From Chara braunii (taxonomy: Eukaryota; Streptophyta; Charophyceae; Charales; Characeae), in the NCBI GenBank assembly GCA_003427395.1, contig BFEA01000244.1:1856546-1920545 (forward strand): a stretch of DNA of 64,000 nt. Direction: 5' to 3'. The translations under genes and the position numbers were made by a program. This document shows positions 1-11,283 of the stretch, piece by piece (the first letter of the stretch is position 1; each line of letters begins with the position of its first letter). A model generated the notes under the pieces. That model was not told the origin of the DNA. It made no database searches and was given only the letters and a program-made list of their open reading frames with translations.

Positions 1-925
1 AAAAAAAAAAAAAACACAGAACAGAGTGTTGCAGCGCAGCACTGCCATGCTCCCTGCACCGCACACTGCCTCAATACGGGGGGCCATGACGCATCACTCC
101 CACGCTCCAACGACGATGTTGCACTCGCACGACGCGACACAGCACCCCCACAACACAGCACAACACTCCCAACCTCCATGTTGCACTCCGACGACACAGC
201 AATCCCACGGCGCAGCACCCGCATGACGCGACACAACACCCCCACACTCCCTGCAATGCAACACTGCCGTAGCAGGGGGGGCGGCTGGCAGGGGCTACTC
301 GTGCACACAACGCGGACTGGGTCGTTGCTGCATTCTGCAGACACTGGGAGCTGGTAAGGCTGCGGGGGGGTGCGTTTGTGGGGATGTGGGGCCGTGGCTG
401 TGCAACGCGGGGTCGTGGGCTGCGGGGATCGGGGCTGCGGGCATCGGGGCGGGGTTGCGAGCTTTCGAGGTTCGGGCCTCGGGGGTGCGAGTTCTGGCGC
501 GCGGGTTGTGGGGGGTGGGGCGCGCGGGTGCGGGTTGCGGTAGTCAGAGGTGCGGTGGTTGACAAGTGGTGGCGGAGGGTGTGGGGATCATTTCTCGGGG
601 TCGGGGTTCTAGCGGGGTTGCGGGGGCGGCGGCGGTGGGGGGGGTGCGGCGTCGGGGGTCGGGGTGCGGGGTAGCGGGTCGAGCGTGGTTGTGCTATGCG
701 GGGCTGCTGGAGGGGGTGACGGGCGGGGTGCGGGGTGTGGGGGTGCCGGGCCGGGGGCGCGTGCAGGAAAGCGGGGTTGGTGTCGTGGGGTCGGCGGTCA
801 GGTTTGCAGGGCAGGGCCAAGGGCCGCGGTGGTGGTTGGCGGGGGTCGGCGTGGTCGGGCGGTGGCAGGGGTGTACCTTCGGCGGCGGTGGTCAGGGACC
901 CCCGTCGCGGGGGTCTGGGGGTTAA
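1..925. repeat. Composition-biased block: CA-rich then G-rich
   Basis: Positions 1-14 are an A run. Positions 40-260 are C/A-rich with recurring GACGCGACACA-like words, a decayed minisatellite. From about 350 to 925 the plus strand is extremely G-rich, with many runs of four or more G, so G-quadruplex formation is possible around 600-680. Long open frames here on both strands are Pro/Arg- or Gly-rich and follow from the base composition; I see no domain and call no gene. Confidence 0.7.
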
Positions 926-969
926 AACACCACCTTGGCTTTGGGCCCGGGGGTCCCCGTGACATCTCT

Positions 970-1440
970 GATTGTGAGTGTAATCCCCCATTTTTCTCTC
1001 CATGTATCGTCGATTATTCCACTTGTGAGTAAATGGCTACTTCAATTTTTTGATGCTATTAGCATTGTGAGTATGTTTCCGCATCTTTCTCTCCATGATT
1101 GTCCGTTCTTCGACTTGTGAGTAAATCGCTACTTTGATTTTTGCTTCTACTATCATTCTGAGTGTGTTTCCCCATCTTTCTCTCTATGGTTTTCCATTCT
1201 TCCTTTAGAGAGTAAATTGCTACTTTGATTCTTGCTTCTATAAGCATTGTGAATGTGTTTCTTCATCTTTGTCTCCGTGTTTGTCCATTCCTCCACTTAA
1301 GCGTAAATCACTACTTTGATTCTTGCTTCCAATAATATTTTGAGTATGTTCTATTGTTTTTCTCTCTATGCGTTGTTTATTATTTCACTTGTGAGTAAAT
1401 TGTTACTTTGATTTTAGCATCCACTAGTCATTGGTGAGTG
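970..1440. repeat. Tandem repeat, about 91-bp period, about 5 units (subfamily 1)
   Basis: Each unit runs from GTGAGTATGTTTC through TTTCTCTCCATG, a CACTTGTGAGTAAAT word and TACTTTGATT to GCATT. Unit starts fall near 974, 1067, 1158 and 1249, giving spacings of 93, 91 and 91 bases. Units diverge by point changes. No coding potential is seen. Confidence 0.85.
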
Positions 1441-1469
1441 TTTTGTCTAGTTTTCATCATTTTTTCACT

Positions 1470-1965
1470 CAATCTTGTGCTTGGATGTATTTCGCTACAT
1501 TTTAGTCTGCTTTCCTACTCATCTACATGTGCGTAGTGCACCTGGTTGTATTCCATTGCATTCTAGTGTGCTTTCCTACTCTTGTGAATGTGTCTAGTAT
1601 TGTTTTCAACTTGGTTTCTCATATGCTTGCACTTGGTTGTATTCCGCTACATTCTAGTGTGCTTTCCTACTTTTCTGCATGTGTCTAATCTAGTTTTCCA
1701 CTTGGTTTCTCCTCCTCTTGCACTTGGCTGTGTTCCGCTACATTCTAGTGTGTTTTTCTAGTAATGCGCACGTGTCTAGTTTTGTTTTCCACTTGGTTTC
1801 TCCTACTTCTGCACTGGTTGTATTCGGCTACATTCCAGTGTGTTTCATACATATGTTCATTTGTCTAGCCTTGTTTTCCACCTTGTTTCTCATACTCTTG
1901 CACTTGGTTGTATTCCGCTACATTCTTGTGTGTTTTCCTACACATGTACACGTGTTAGTTTAGTT
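1470..1965. repeat. Tandem repeat, about 91-bp period, about 5-6 units (subfamily 2)
   Basis: Units share CACTTGGTTGTATTCCGCTA followed by CATTCTAGTGTG, TTTCCTAC and a GTGTCTAGT word. Starts near 1630, 1721, 1812 and 1901 give spacings of 91, 91 and 89. The array directly follows the first 91-bp array but its sequence is different. Confidence 0.85.
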
Positions 1966-2724
1966 CCCTACTTGACTTCCCCCCCCTGTTTCATAAAGTT
2001 GGATGAATTTGTCGCTTCCCAAGATGAGTCTGTTGTAGCTTAGTATATGATTTTTCACTAGGGAAAGGGCGTGTAGGTATCCAGTTGGCCTACTACTGAA
2101 GTGGGATGGATGACCGACACTTGGTTGCTAATGTTTCGGAATGGGTAAATGGCACGTGGCTGATATTATTGTAGGAGTAGGGGACAAAAACTTATTTGTT
2201 GCTGCAACCAATGATTGTTTGACACAACCTGGGGTGCTCTAATTACCTTATGTCAAACGTAGTCTACAGGGGCCAAGACTTTGCAGACCCCATGCCTAAT
2301 GCATGCATAAGTAGTCTGTCAAGTCCCGTACGAAACTAAACTTACAAAAACTGTTGAACTAGGGCTATGGGCTAATTCCAAAATATGCAAGTGGGAACAA
2401 ATGACGATATAATTAGGCAAGATTCTAAAAGGGTCGTCACTTAGGGATGTATTGAGGGTTGCAAAGTCACATAATACTCTGACAATGTTTAGGCCCGGAA
2501 ACAGAAATTTGAGTTTTTCGCCTCTCCCCCTAGCTAGGAAAATTTGCAAAATTCGGAATTCCTGGAAATTTGCGCCTAGCTGCAAATTTGAGTTTTTCTG
2601 AGTTTTTTGCAGATCTGTGTCTTGATATGTTTATCACCAGCCTAGGTTTTTCTGCAAACTCGGGTTTTGAACAAACCAACAAATATGGGTCAATGCGTAG
2701 AAGTAGGAGGATGCACTTACGATC
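1966..2724. other. Unassigned stretch
   Basis: I see no gene, tandem repeat or recognisable element here. Open frames are short and lack domain motifs. Confidence 0.5.
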
Positions 2725-3240
2725 TTGCACCTTTTTCCTCTTACACCTTCATCACTCATCCACCATATACAAGCACCTTGCACCTTCTTCCTCTTACATC
2801 TTCATCACTCATGCACCATAGACAGACACCTTGCACCTTCTTCCACCTCTATCACCCATGCACCATAATCAAGCACCTTGCACGTTTTTCCTCGACCTCA
2901 ATCACTGATCCACTATAACCAAGCAACTTTCACCTTCTTCTTCCTCCACTCCCATCACCCATCCACTATAGAGAAACACCTTGCAACTTTTTTTTCCTCC
3001 ACCTCCATCACCCATCCACCGTAGCCGAGCACCTTACACCTTCTTCTTCTTCCACCTCCATCACTTATCCACCCCGGTCAAACACCTTAAACCTGCTTCC
3101 TTCACCTCGATCAAATATCCATCACAACCAAGCATCTCGCGTCTTCTTCTTTCTCCACCTCCATCACCCATCAACCATAGCCTATCACCTTGCACCTTAT
3201 TCCTTGTTCACCTTCATCACTCATCAATTATAGTCTAATT
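2725..3240. repeat. Tandem repeat, about 46-55-bp period, about 9-10 units
   Basis: Units contain AGCACCTTGCACCTTCTTCC, then CTCCATCACCCATCCACCATA. The CACCTT word recurs near 2771, 2826, 2871, 2921, 2973, 3027, 3079, 3129 and 3183. The unit is pyrimidine-rich and the array grades into the pyrimidine tract that follows. Confidence 0.8.
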
Positions 3241-3359
3241 GTCTGCGAACACAATGAAGCATCAAGAATGAACATTTGCCTCGAATCAGCGAGACTACTC
3301 ATGTAGTGGACCTCTGGTTGGCCTGTGAGACCAGTCCCTTGGCCTGTTCTCAGAGGCCT

Positions 3360-3720
3360 GTGTTCTATTCGGGGGTTCTCCTCTTACTCACCCCACTCAC
3401 TCCCTTCTAATCACTCTCATTACTCATACCCCTTTCCCCATGCCACCTTTTCTCCCACCACCCCATTATTCTCCTCTATTTTATTCATTAATTTCTTTTC
3501 TTTCCCCTCTTTTCTCTCTCCTTCTTGATCCCTCTCCACCTTTCCCATCCCTATCTCTCCCATTCTCTCCCCTTTCACTCTTCCTCTCTCTCCCACCTAT
3601 TTCTTTTTTTTCTCCTTCACTTTTTCATTCCCCTTCCCCCCTACTTCGAATATTTCTGTTTTTTTTTTTCTTTTCCCTTTCTCTTTGATTTCAATCTTCT
3701 CTTTTCTCCAAAAAATCGAA
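3360..3720. repeat. Polypyrimidine tract (C/T-rich plus strand)
   Basis: Almost uninterrupted C/T sequence with TCTCTCC and CTTTCCC words. Frames across it encode only Ser/Pro/Leu/Phe-rich peptides, which is a composition artefact. Confidence 0.75.
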
Positions 3721-3844
3721 TTTTCTTATGTCCCCCCCTCCCTTCTCATTTTCTGATTTATTTTATTTTTTCTTTTATTTATTATGAAAATTCGAATTTC
3801 TTGACGGCACCCTTAAATCTGACTAGGAGTTGGTCTTTCTAGCT

Positions 3845-4164
3845 TTCGGCACACATTTTGACCCCGTGGGGGTAACGAAGTGTTGCCGAAATTTTCTGTT
3901 TTCCTTTCACTTTGTCTTCCTCGGCACACTTCGACCCCATGGGGGTAACGAAATGCTGCCGAATTTTTTGAAAAATCAGATACTTCATTTCTCTACACCT
4001 CCTCATCCACTTATTTACTTATTTATTTATTTATTTATTATTATTTTATTTATTTTTTGAAATTTTTAATTTTCGGCATTTTGAAACCTAGTGTGCTTAT
4101 CTTGGTCTCTCCTTTCCCCTTGGCACATTCTTGACCCCATGGGGGGTAAGGAAATCTTGCCGAA
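3845..4164. repeat. Three copies of an imperfect hairpin unit
   Basis: Copies at 3845-3890, 3921-3963 and 4120-4164. Each opens with TTCGGCA (or TCGGCA, TTGGCA), has a central GACCCC-N-TGGGGGTAA segment in which CCCC can pair with GGGG, and closes with TGCCGAA. The outer words are reverse complements, so each copy can fold as a two-part stem. The DNA between copies is AT-rich and not repeated. No transcript or protein role is visible. Confidence 0.65.
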
Positions 4165-4342
4165 AATTCTAAAAAAATAAATATTATTTCTCTCTTCATA
4201 TTTTATTTAATTCCTTATTTATTTGATTTTTCTCCCAAAATCTCGTTGTTTATTCATTTTTCTCCCGCCTTCCCCCCTTATGCTTGCTATTTTATTTTCC
4301 TGATTAAGTCACCGGTACCCTACCCCAACCACTCCAACTCCG

Positions 4343-4380
4343 GTTAGGGTTTTCTTAGGGTTTTTATAAGGTTTAGGGTT
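4343..4380 (+). promoter_or_regulatory. Cluster of three TTAGGGTT telo-box-like words
   Basis: Three copies of TTAGGG(TT) lie within 38 bases, about 190 bases before the Gag start at 4566. Telo-box words (AAACCCTA on the other strand) are common in plant promoters and match the plant telomere repeat TTTAGGG. They may belong to the 5' leader of the Ty3/gypsy relic. Interstitial telomere DNA is the alternative, but the copies are not head-to-tail. Confidence 0.4.
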
Positions 4381-4565
4381 CTTCAAACCCCCATACTTCC
4401 CCGTCCTATTCGGGCACCCTGGACCTGAACCACCCCTCCCCCTTTGACGGCGGCCGCGCTAGCCTTGCTAGCGTCGTCCGCCGCTTTCTACCGCGCACCC
4501 CCCCCTACGCCCTCCGCTCACGTGAACCTCCTCTGGTCCCCTCCAGTCCGGTCCGTCACCTCCCC

Positions 4566-6199
4566 ATGGCCGACGGTGTGTCACACGCCACGGACGAGGC
4601 GACGACCACAGCACCGGGCTCCACACCCGTGTCGGCGGTCCAGGGCCAGCAGCCCCAAGGGGATCTGCACACCCTCCTCACCTCCCTCCTCGCGCCCATT
4701 CCGGCACAACTCGTGATCCTCGCGCCCTTATGGGCGAAGGTGGCGACCCTTGCCGCCGGCATGCAGCAACTCCAGGATGTTGCCTGTCCTTGATCTCTTG
4801 ACTCTCTCTCTTCTCCCGGCTCCCAGTCCGGGTCCCCAGTCCTCTGACCTGGTGGCCACGGCGAAGCTTCCTCCTCTGTCGCCCCCGACCCGACCATCCT
4901 GGTGACCGTCAACGGTCCTAGCACGACGGCCGCCACGGATCAGGCCCTCCCTCAGTCTATGGGCGCACCCGCCCAAATTCTGGTCACTACGACCACAACC
5001 CGCTACCATGGTCTCAATTTTTTTGGGTGCCCCACTTCTCCCTGCCCTTCGCACGACCACAGCGTCATCTGGCTCTCCCCCCTCTAGGATGCCCCGCGCC
5101 ACTCGTGCGTCCACTTCCCCCACTCTTCGCTCGATCTACGTCCAACGTCTCGAGGACGAGCTTGCCCAGACCCGGGCCGACCTCGCCCTGTTACGCCTTC
5201 AGCCCCCCCACCCTCACAGGTGGCCTCGCCTTTGAGCGCACCCCCTCCTTTCTCTACTCTTCCTTCCATGCAGGCTCGCTTTCCTCGCCCTGCACCCTAT
5301 CCAGCCCCATCATACCTTCTTCATATTCCCTTGGTTGCTGTGACCTCTTCTACCGCAGCTCCCTCGTAGCTTGCCTCGCAGCCTGCCACCGTTGCCCCCA
5401 CCGCTCACCCATGCGGCCCGGGCGTACAGTCAGTTGCGCCCCTTTCTCTAGGATCTGCGCTGACTTACTCAGCCGTGACACAGACGTCTGCTCCTCGATC
5501 CCCTCGTCGCCAAAACGGTGGCTCACCACTCGTCCGCTTGACGGACATTGCCTTGTAAGACGGTATAGGCATACCCATGTCTCGGTGGCTACAGTCTGCC
5601 ACCCGCACCCTCCAGCTCATGGGCGCCCCACCCGACACGTGGGTGGGTCACCTCTCCACGCGCATGCGTGGCGGTCCTTTTGACGCCTGGGAGGATTTCT
5701 ACGCTTACTCCGTTCATGCGGGTCGGACTCCGACCTTCATGGATTTCCAGGCGTTCCTCGAGGATCGCTTCGGAGCCCGACACGACGTGACTTACGCCTT
5801 CGAGCGTGTCGTTACTACACGCTGGTCCAACTCTGGTGGCGCTGCCGGCCTGGATCGCCACATCCAGGTCTTTTAGGACGCCCGCCTTATTTGTGACGTG
5901 GCGTTCCTCCCCGAGGCTGCCCTTATCGATTGTTTCTTGGCCAGACTTCCGCTCGAGTACCGCTCCGAGTTATGGCGGTACGAGTTCACATCGGCCCCGC
6001 AGGCTTACGAGGCCGCCAGGGACCATCAGTGGATGAGGGCCCGTCTTCAACCCACTTCCTCCTTCCAACCTCAGCGTACTGGTTACGCCCCCTCCTTCTC
6101 TCACGACACTTCCCAGCGTCGTTCCCCTTTCCACGGTCGCCCCCGCCGTTCCGCGCAGCAGGGCCGCCAGTTCTCGCACCGCTTCAGCGCGCTCGAGTA
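4566..6199 (+). pseudogene. Ty3/gypsy-type Gag relic
   Basis: Starts at an ATG in a good context (cccATGGcc) with MADGVSHATDE. After frame breaks, another frame near 5135-5210 gives a coiled-coil-like stretch (IYVQRLEDELAQTRADLALL). The capsid region at 5577-6030 is the best part: GPFDAWEDFYAYSVHA, FQAFLEDRFGARHDVTYAF, then a DCFLARLPLEYRSELWRYEF stretch, the pattern of retrotransposon Gag capsids in which a large-residue helix is followed by a length of linker and AYEAARD. One TAG at 5874-5876 interrupts the capsid frame; it looks like a CAG to TAG change. A basic Arg/Ser/Gln-rich tail ends at 6199. No protease or polymerase follows, so only the Gag end survives. High GC here contrasts with the AT-rich flanks. 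Confidence 0.7.
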
Positions 6200-6559
6200 A
6201 GGTGAGCATGACGCTGTTGCCCCGCTGTCACCTGAGGGTGACCATAGCGACGACCTCGACCTCTGCAAGGCCAGATAGTCCACAACTCTTTAGAAAGCAT
6301 AAATGCACTGATATAACACCAAACAAAACCCTAAAACAGATGAAAGAAAAGATGCACAGATCCAAAATTGACAGTTTTTTTCTGGGTAATTATTATGCAT
6401 CTTATCATACTTGCAAAGTCAAATAACAACGAACTTTTATTTTCAATGAAAGCATACTCTCGCCATGAGCAACAATGCAATATAAGCTTTTCCCTCTAAC
6501 GGCGCTCAACGCCCACACTATGACCCTACAACTAGTGTACTAGCCTCCAAAATCACAAA

Positions 6560-6865
6560 CAACTAGTTGACGTCAACAACAACAACCAAAGTACATGCAA
6601 ATGTCGGCCATGCAGACTTCCGCCCAGACCAAGTACGTGCCCTCAAATCATCTCGCTTACTTCCCCTTTCTTGCTCACCCTCGTCTTCTTCTCGCACGAT
6701 TCTACACCAACGGAAGACCACCACTATATCTCGATGACCTCCTCCAAACCCAAACCCTCTATGGGGGTTGAGCAATGGCGCTGCCTTCTTTCAGCGCCCT
6801 TCTTCCGCAGACGCCCGCGCGTGCCCAGGCATTAACGCTAGCGCAGCAGCATGCGAGCAATTGCT
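6560..6865 (+). repeat. Dispersed repeat, copy 1 (with TGACGTCA palindrome)
   Basis: Starts with GTTGACGTCAACAACAACAA; the palindrome TGACGTCA is at 6568-6575. The sequence continues through AAGTACATGCAAATG, AAGTACGTGCCCTC, CGTCTTCTTCTCGCACG and a SSKPKPSMGG-like reading frame to about 6865. The reverse complement of 16560-16870 matches along the same order. The function is unknown; it may be an LTR or leader fragment of an LTR element. TGACGTCA is a bZIP-type binding site. Confidence 0.6.
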
Positions 6866-7540
6866 CCATCAGTGTTGCCGCATTTTACTCGCAAGTGTCT
6901 AAGAACCTTATTTTGTAGTGAGTTATTGCTGTCCATTTCGTTACTGGTGTGGGTCGCGCGTGTGCCCTCTAGCTTCTAGTTGGGCCCAAGTGTCTGCACC
7001 CAAGCCCGTTCAGATAGTGGTCTGAGACAGAATTGGTTTGGCATGCCCAACCACCCAGGCGCAAACGAGAGGTGTTCCCTACTTCCCCTCTTTTGCTAGA
7101 AGAGCATAGAAGGCTCACAAATATTTCTTATTCTCACGAGCAGAGCGGAAGTAACCAACTGACGCGTGGTAATTGTCCAGCGCACACCAAGACTTTCAAA
7201 ATTAACGAATTCAAGCCTCGTCGAGATTAAGGGATCCGCCTTCATTTAGGGCGGCAACATGCTTGCTTATAGGGGCCATATGCAGATATGTTAAAGGTTG
7301 AAATCCTTGTACATGTTTATTGCATATTGTAATGAGACTGAATGTTCTTATATGGGATATTGATGGTGGTTTTTAACTTTTTTATTTACTTATTTCTTTT
7401 GAAGAATCGTATTTGGACCAACTTTGGGGGGGAGTATGAGCATTCTCAAAATGTGAGTTCCACCCATTGTCATTACTGCAATTTATTCGTAGGTTGCTGC
7501 ACCTGATGGAAACCGAGGCCTACGTCCTTTACAACACAAT
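6866..7540. other. Unassigned stretch
   Basis: I see no gene. At 7421-7436 there is a short purine run (GGGGGGGAG) after AACTTT that resembles a polypurine tract, but no matching LTR could be found downstream. Confidence 0.4.
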
Positions 7541-7543
7541 CTA

Positions 7544-7550
7544 CCCCCCC

Positions 7551-7581
<31 letters not shown>
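7544..7581. repeat. Homopolymer C28 followed by A10
   Basis: A run of 28 C directly followed by about 10 A. Its length in the assembly may be unreliable. Confidence 0.9.
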
Positions 7582-7789
7582 GGAATCAACCCACATAAAT
7601 GGGAGGGTAGCGTTGACTTCCCTTTATCAAGGTAGTGTTTTGTATAATAGTACTATTAGCAGGACTTGCAGTTATTGTACGAGAAGTAAACGTAGTAATA
7701 AATAGTAATAGTACTAGATATATTGTAATAGCAACCATCGTACCAATAGTAGTAGCAACAATAGAGCAGTACTACTCCTACTGCTAGAG

Positions 7790-7793
7790 TAGT

Positions 7794-7839
<46 letters not shown>

Positions 7840-8030
7840 TGTAGTAGTAGCAGCAGTAGCAGTAGCAGTGGTAGTAGCAATGGTACTAGTACTTCTACTA
7901 GTAGTGGTAGTGGTAGAAGTAGTAGTAGTAGTACTACTAGTAGTAGTAGTAGTAGTAGTAGTAGTAATGGTGGTGGTAGTAGTAGTAGTAGTAATAGTAG
8001 TAGTAGTAGTAGATGTAATAGTAATACTAG
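7790..8030. repeat. (GTA)n / (TAG)n microsatellite
   Basis: About 240 bases of imperfect AGT trinucleotide repeat with interspersed TGG, AGC and ACT variants. The poly-Leu and poly-Val frames over it are artefacts. Confidence 0.9.
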
Positions 8031-9520
8031 TGGTGACAACAAAACCAACATTCCGGACGTGATAACACTATTAGACGATTAGTGGTATTCAAAGAATAAG
8101 GGGCATGGACGTTTGTGGTAAGAAAAAGGATAGGGAGAACTCTAAGTGAGACAAGTTGCAAAACCAAGTGTCACTCAAATACCTGGGGATCGATCAAGAG
8201 CGGCCAACGTCTTGAATTTGAAACAATAATTGCATTATCTATTGAAAATGAATCATTTGGCAACCCATTTATCAGCCATTGCCTTATTATCACAGGATTT
8301 CCAAGCGTTCCTTGAAAGGAAAATGAGCCTGTTCTTGCGATGTAATCTGATGAGCATAATGCCACCCACTTTTCCACCACTTCGTTTCTGTACCTGTAGA
8401 CAATAAAATGAGGGGTTGACAAATGACTTTATTAGTTGCCTATCCAGACTATGCATCAATATTAATGTTCATAGAGTGAGGACAACATTACAGTAAATCA
8501 ATAAGGAGCATACAAAATGTCTATTACAATACAGAAATTGAAAAGAGAAGAATCAGCTACATAAAAAAAATAAAATAAAATATTGATTTAACTTATGATT
8601 GTTGCATTCGAAAAAGTATTACTGTTTTACATCATATGATAAGAAAATATGACGCAAAATACGACAAAAAATATTGAAGCATTATAAATCTTATGAACAT
8701 TGAAGATAGTGGATGCAACCAACTTTATTCATTGAACTTTGAACATGTGATCAGTTAAGCAAACACATTCATATGTGTTTCAAAACCTCTGTAATCATTG
8801 GCTACATCTTTAGACTCTTCCATTCATTTAGTCCATTATGAGCATCATTTGCTAACGAATAAGTCGTATTCATTTTTTTCCAAATAGCTCGCGCATATGC
8901 ATGAAATACTGAAAAATTTGATCGAACTTTGTGGAACTACTACCTCTATTACGTGTTTAGTTCCGTGACGTCAAGCTAAGGTATACACAATCACTAACTT
9001 CCTTTTGCATTAAGTTAGTCATCCAACCATTGTAGAACCTTCATTATTGCACTTAGGTACTTCTTTTCTTTTACTATCCTTTTGTATTTTCAACCATACG
9101 TGATCGTTTTTCTTAAAACTTACCCTAAACACTTAATTTTTCCTCCTAACTAGACTTTTTTTCTTGCTTGATAAATTTGTTTTTCTTATGGATACAAATT
9201 TGTTGTTTGCTTTGTTGTTCAGATGTTGATTGCTTTTGGTATCCTTTCGTTGTAAGTGTTGTGATTTATTATACTTATCTATTTTTTTCCTGTTTGTAAA
9301 AGGATAAATTATGACTATGGAAGTTGATACATTAAAGTAAATCAATTATAACCTAGGATACAAGTTGGACCGCCTGGATCACCTTTTTTGCCCGGGCTAT
9401 ATGACAGTCCAAGGACCATAAAAGGTGCAAGTACAAAAAAATAAAATAAAAAATTATGCACAAAAACAAATTGAACAACTTCTGTCTCAGGGTCACATTG
9501 AATTTTTTTACCAAATTCAA

Positions 9521-9523
<3 letters not shown>
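8031..9523. other. Unassigned AT-rich stretch
   Basis: I see no supportable gene or element. Open frames of 60-83 codons lack motifs. Confidence 0.5.

Positions 9524-9558
<35 letters not shown>
9524..9558. repeat. (TA)n microsatellite
   Basis: An uninterrupted TA dinucleotide run of about 35 bases. Confidence 0.9.
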
Positions 9559-9563
<5 letters not shown>

Positions 9564-10896
9564 TTTTATTTTTTTGCCCAATCAGGTAAGTGGTCCAGGG
9601 CCACTCTAGTAACCTGGATCATGAGTGAAAACGTCACTCCATAAAGCTTATGTTTGTTACTCTATACTTCTTCTTTTTTTAGTTTTTATACCTCATTTTT
9701 TCCCTTCCCCTCTTTAAGGGCCCCCTTTTCAAACACAGTCATCAAGGTGAGTGCTTGGAGTATTTTTTATCCCACCATACTAGAGCCGTTTTTTTTTTTT
9801 GAAAAACTAGATTTCCTTTCACCTGGGATTTTGTTTTCCACCTCTCTCTTTACTAAAATTGAAATATTCAAACTAAAAACATGCGGACAGTAAAAAAAAA
9901 AATTGTATTTTTTAATTCTTCCTTGTTCGGTATTGAATTGAACCTTCACAATAAATGACTTTAGTGGTTCGCTGAAACGTACCATCGAGATGTGGTGTAT
10001 TAAGCGATACTCTTCATAAATAGTTTTGACACAAATTTCATATCTTATTTGTTTCATCTTTTCCCTTGTGTTACTATCTTTCGCGTTTATTCTTTGTGGA
10101 TTAACTTCGTCGTGTTCAATTTATCATCTATGGTAAAAATGTTATGTACGTTATTCTACATGTTAGCCAATGTAGCCGTCATACTACATTTGTGTGGTTG
10201 TGGTTATCAAAATCTTAGTTTACAATTTTAACATACTCATCGTGTAAGCCTTGTTTTCACCTACCTAAACCCCTCTTTATTATTCCATCCTCTAAATGTC
10301 AATCTGCCTCACATTCTCATTGTACTAAGACTGGGAAGTTTGAACAAGTGAACACGGTGGTTACACACAAACCTTGTCGGACTTGAGTATTACGCTTCTT
10401 GAAGTGACTAAAGCTAACACGATAACGTATAGCCGCACGATGAAGATGGAGAGATGGAGGAAGGAGAAAAACAGGTGAAAATGACAACGAAAATGATGAC
10501 GAGGGCGAGGAAAGAAGGGGGAGAAGGAGAGAGAAAATGAGAAAGACCGAGAAGGAAAATCGAAAAAAAAAAACTAAAAAAAATCAAGACAGTTGAAAAC
10601 CTTTAAATAAGAAAATAACACTCGGTAGTGACACAATAATCGAGCCTCAAGATAATAAGAAAGAAAATAATACATGAAGCATTGTCGACGATATTCTCGA
10701 AATGTTTCGGCCACCTTGCCAAAATGACCATACTTAGGGAAATTGCGCTTGCGAGTTTGACCTAATAAACAACTAAGGTAATGCTCAAACACTCATCATT
10801 GGTTACTAGCCAACCCCAAGGCATCTCCACAAAACAGAGAAGTTTGTATCCACACCTTTTGGGCATAAGTAAACTCTGAAAATTTCATCGACAACC
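9559..10896. other. Unassigned AT-rich stretch
   Basis: No gene is supported. A purine-rich GAGA/GAAA patch occurs near 10440-10570. Confidence 0.5.
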
Positions 10897-11283
10897 ATGG
10901 AGTGGAAGCAAAACTTTTTCAGCAATGGCTACAAAGACCACGGGCAGGGATTGGTTAGGCGCACGGAAGACATTCCTAATAGGACAAAAATAAGATTGAT
11001 CAGATGTAAGAGAAGGGACAACGATCTAAATGCGGTTGTACTAGAGAGACTTTGGGATCTAGATAAAAAAGATACAGTGGAGCAAAGACACAGAGAATGG
11101 TTGGAAGTACGACGAAAATACCTACGCCTTCCCTCCCCACTTACCTCAGCCCTCATCTGCATTTCAACAACATCCTCATTTTCTTGTGATGCATTATTAG
11201 GTCACATAGCCCCTCGTGGAAAATTTCAACCTAACCTTTCTAACACCTCTCGTTTTTCTCTTAGAATTCGTGCAGGGTTTTGA
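10897..11283 (+). CDS. Unidentified open frame, 128 codons
   Basis: I do not recognise it. The first 75 residues are rich in charged residues with a plausible helical pattern (VLERLWDLDKK, VEQRHREWLEVRRKYL); the rest is Ser/Thr/Leu-rich and looks random. There is no signal peptide, domain or neighbour. It could be a fragment of a mobile-element protein or a chance frame. Confidence 0.15.
   Translation: MEWKQNFFSNGYKDHGQGLVRRTEDIPNRTKIRLIRCKRRDNDLNAVVLERLWDLDKKDTVEQRHREWLEVRRKYLRLPSPLTSALICISTTSSFSCDALLGHIAPRGKFQPNLSNTSRFSLRIRAGF

Noticed and set aside
71-1003. 310-codon minus-strand open frame rich in Pro/Arg
   Set aside because: It lies across G-rich low-complexity DNA; several frames on both strands are open for the same compositional reason and there is no domain.
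7421-7440. Polypurine-tract-like GGGGGGGAG
   Set aside because: No LTR start with a matching partner lies next to it and no polymerase frame precedes it.
7656-8062. Poly-Leu and poly-Val frames on both strands
   Set aside because: Artefact of the GTA microsatellite.
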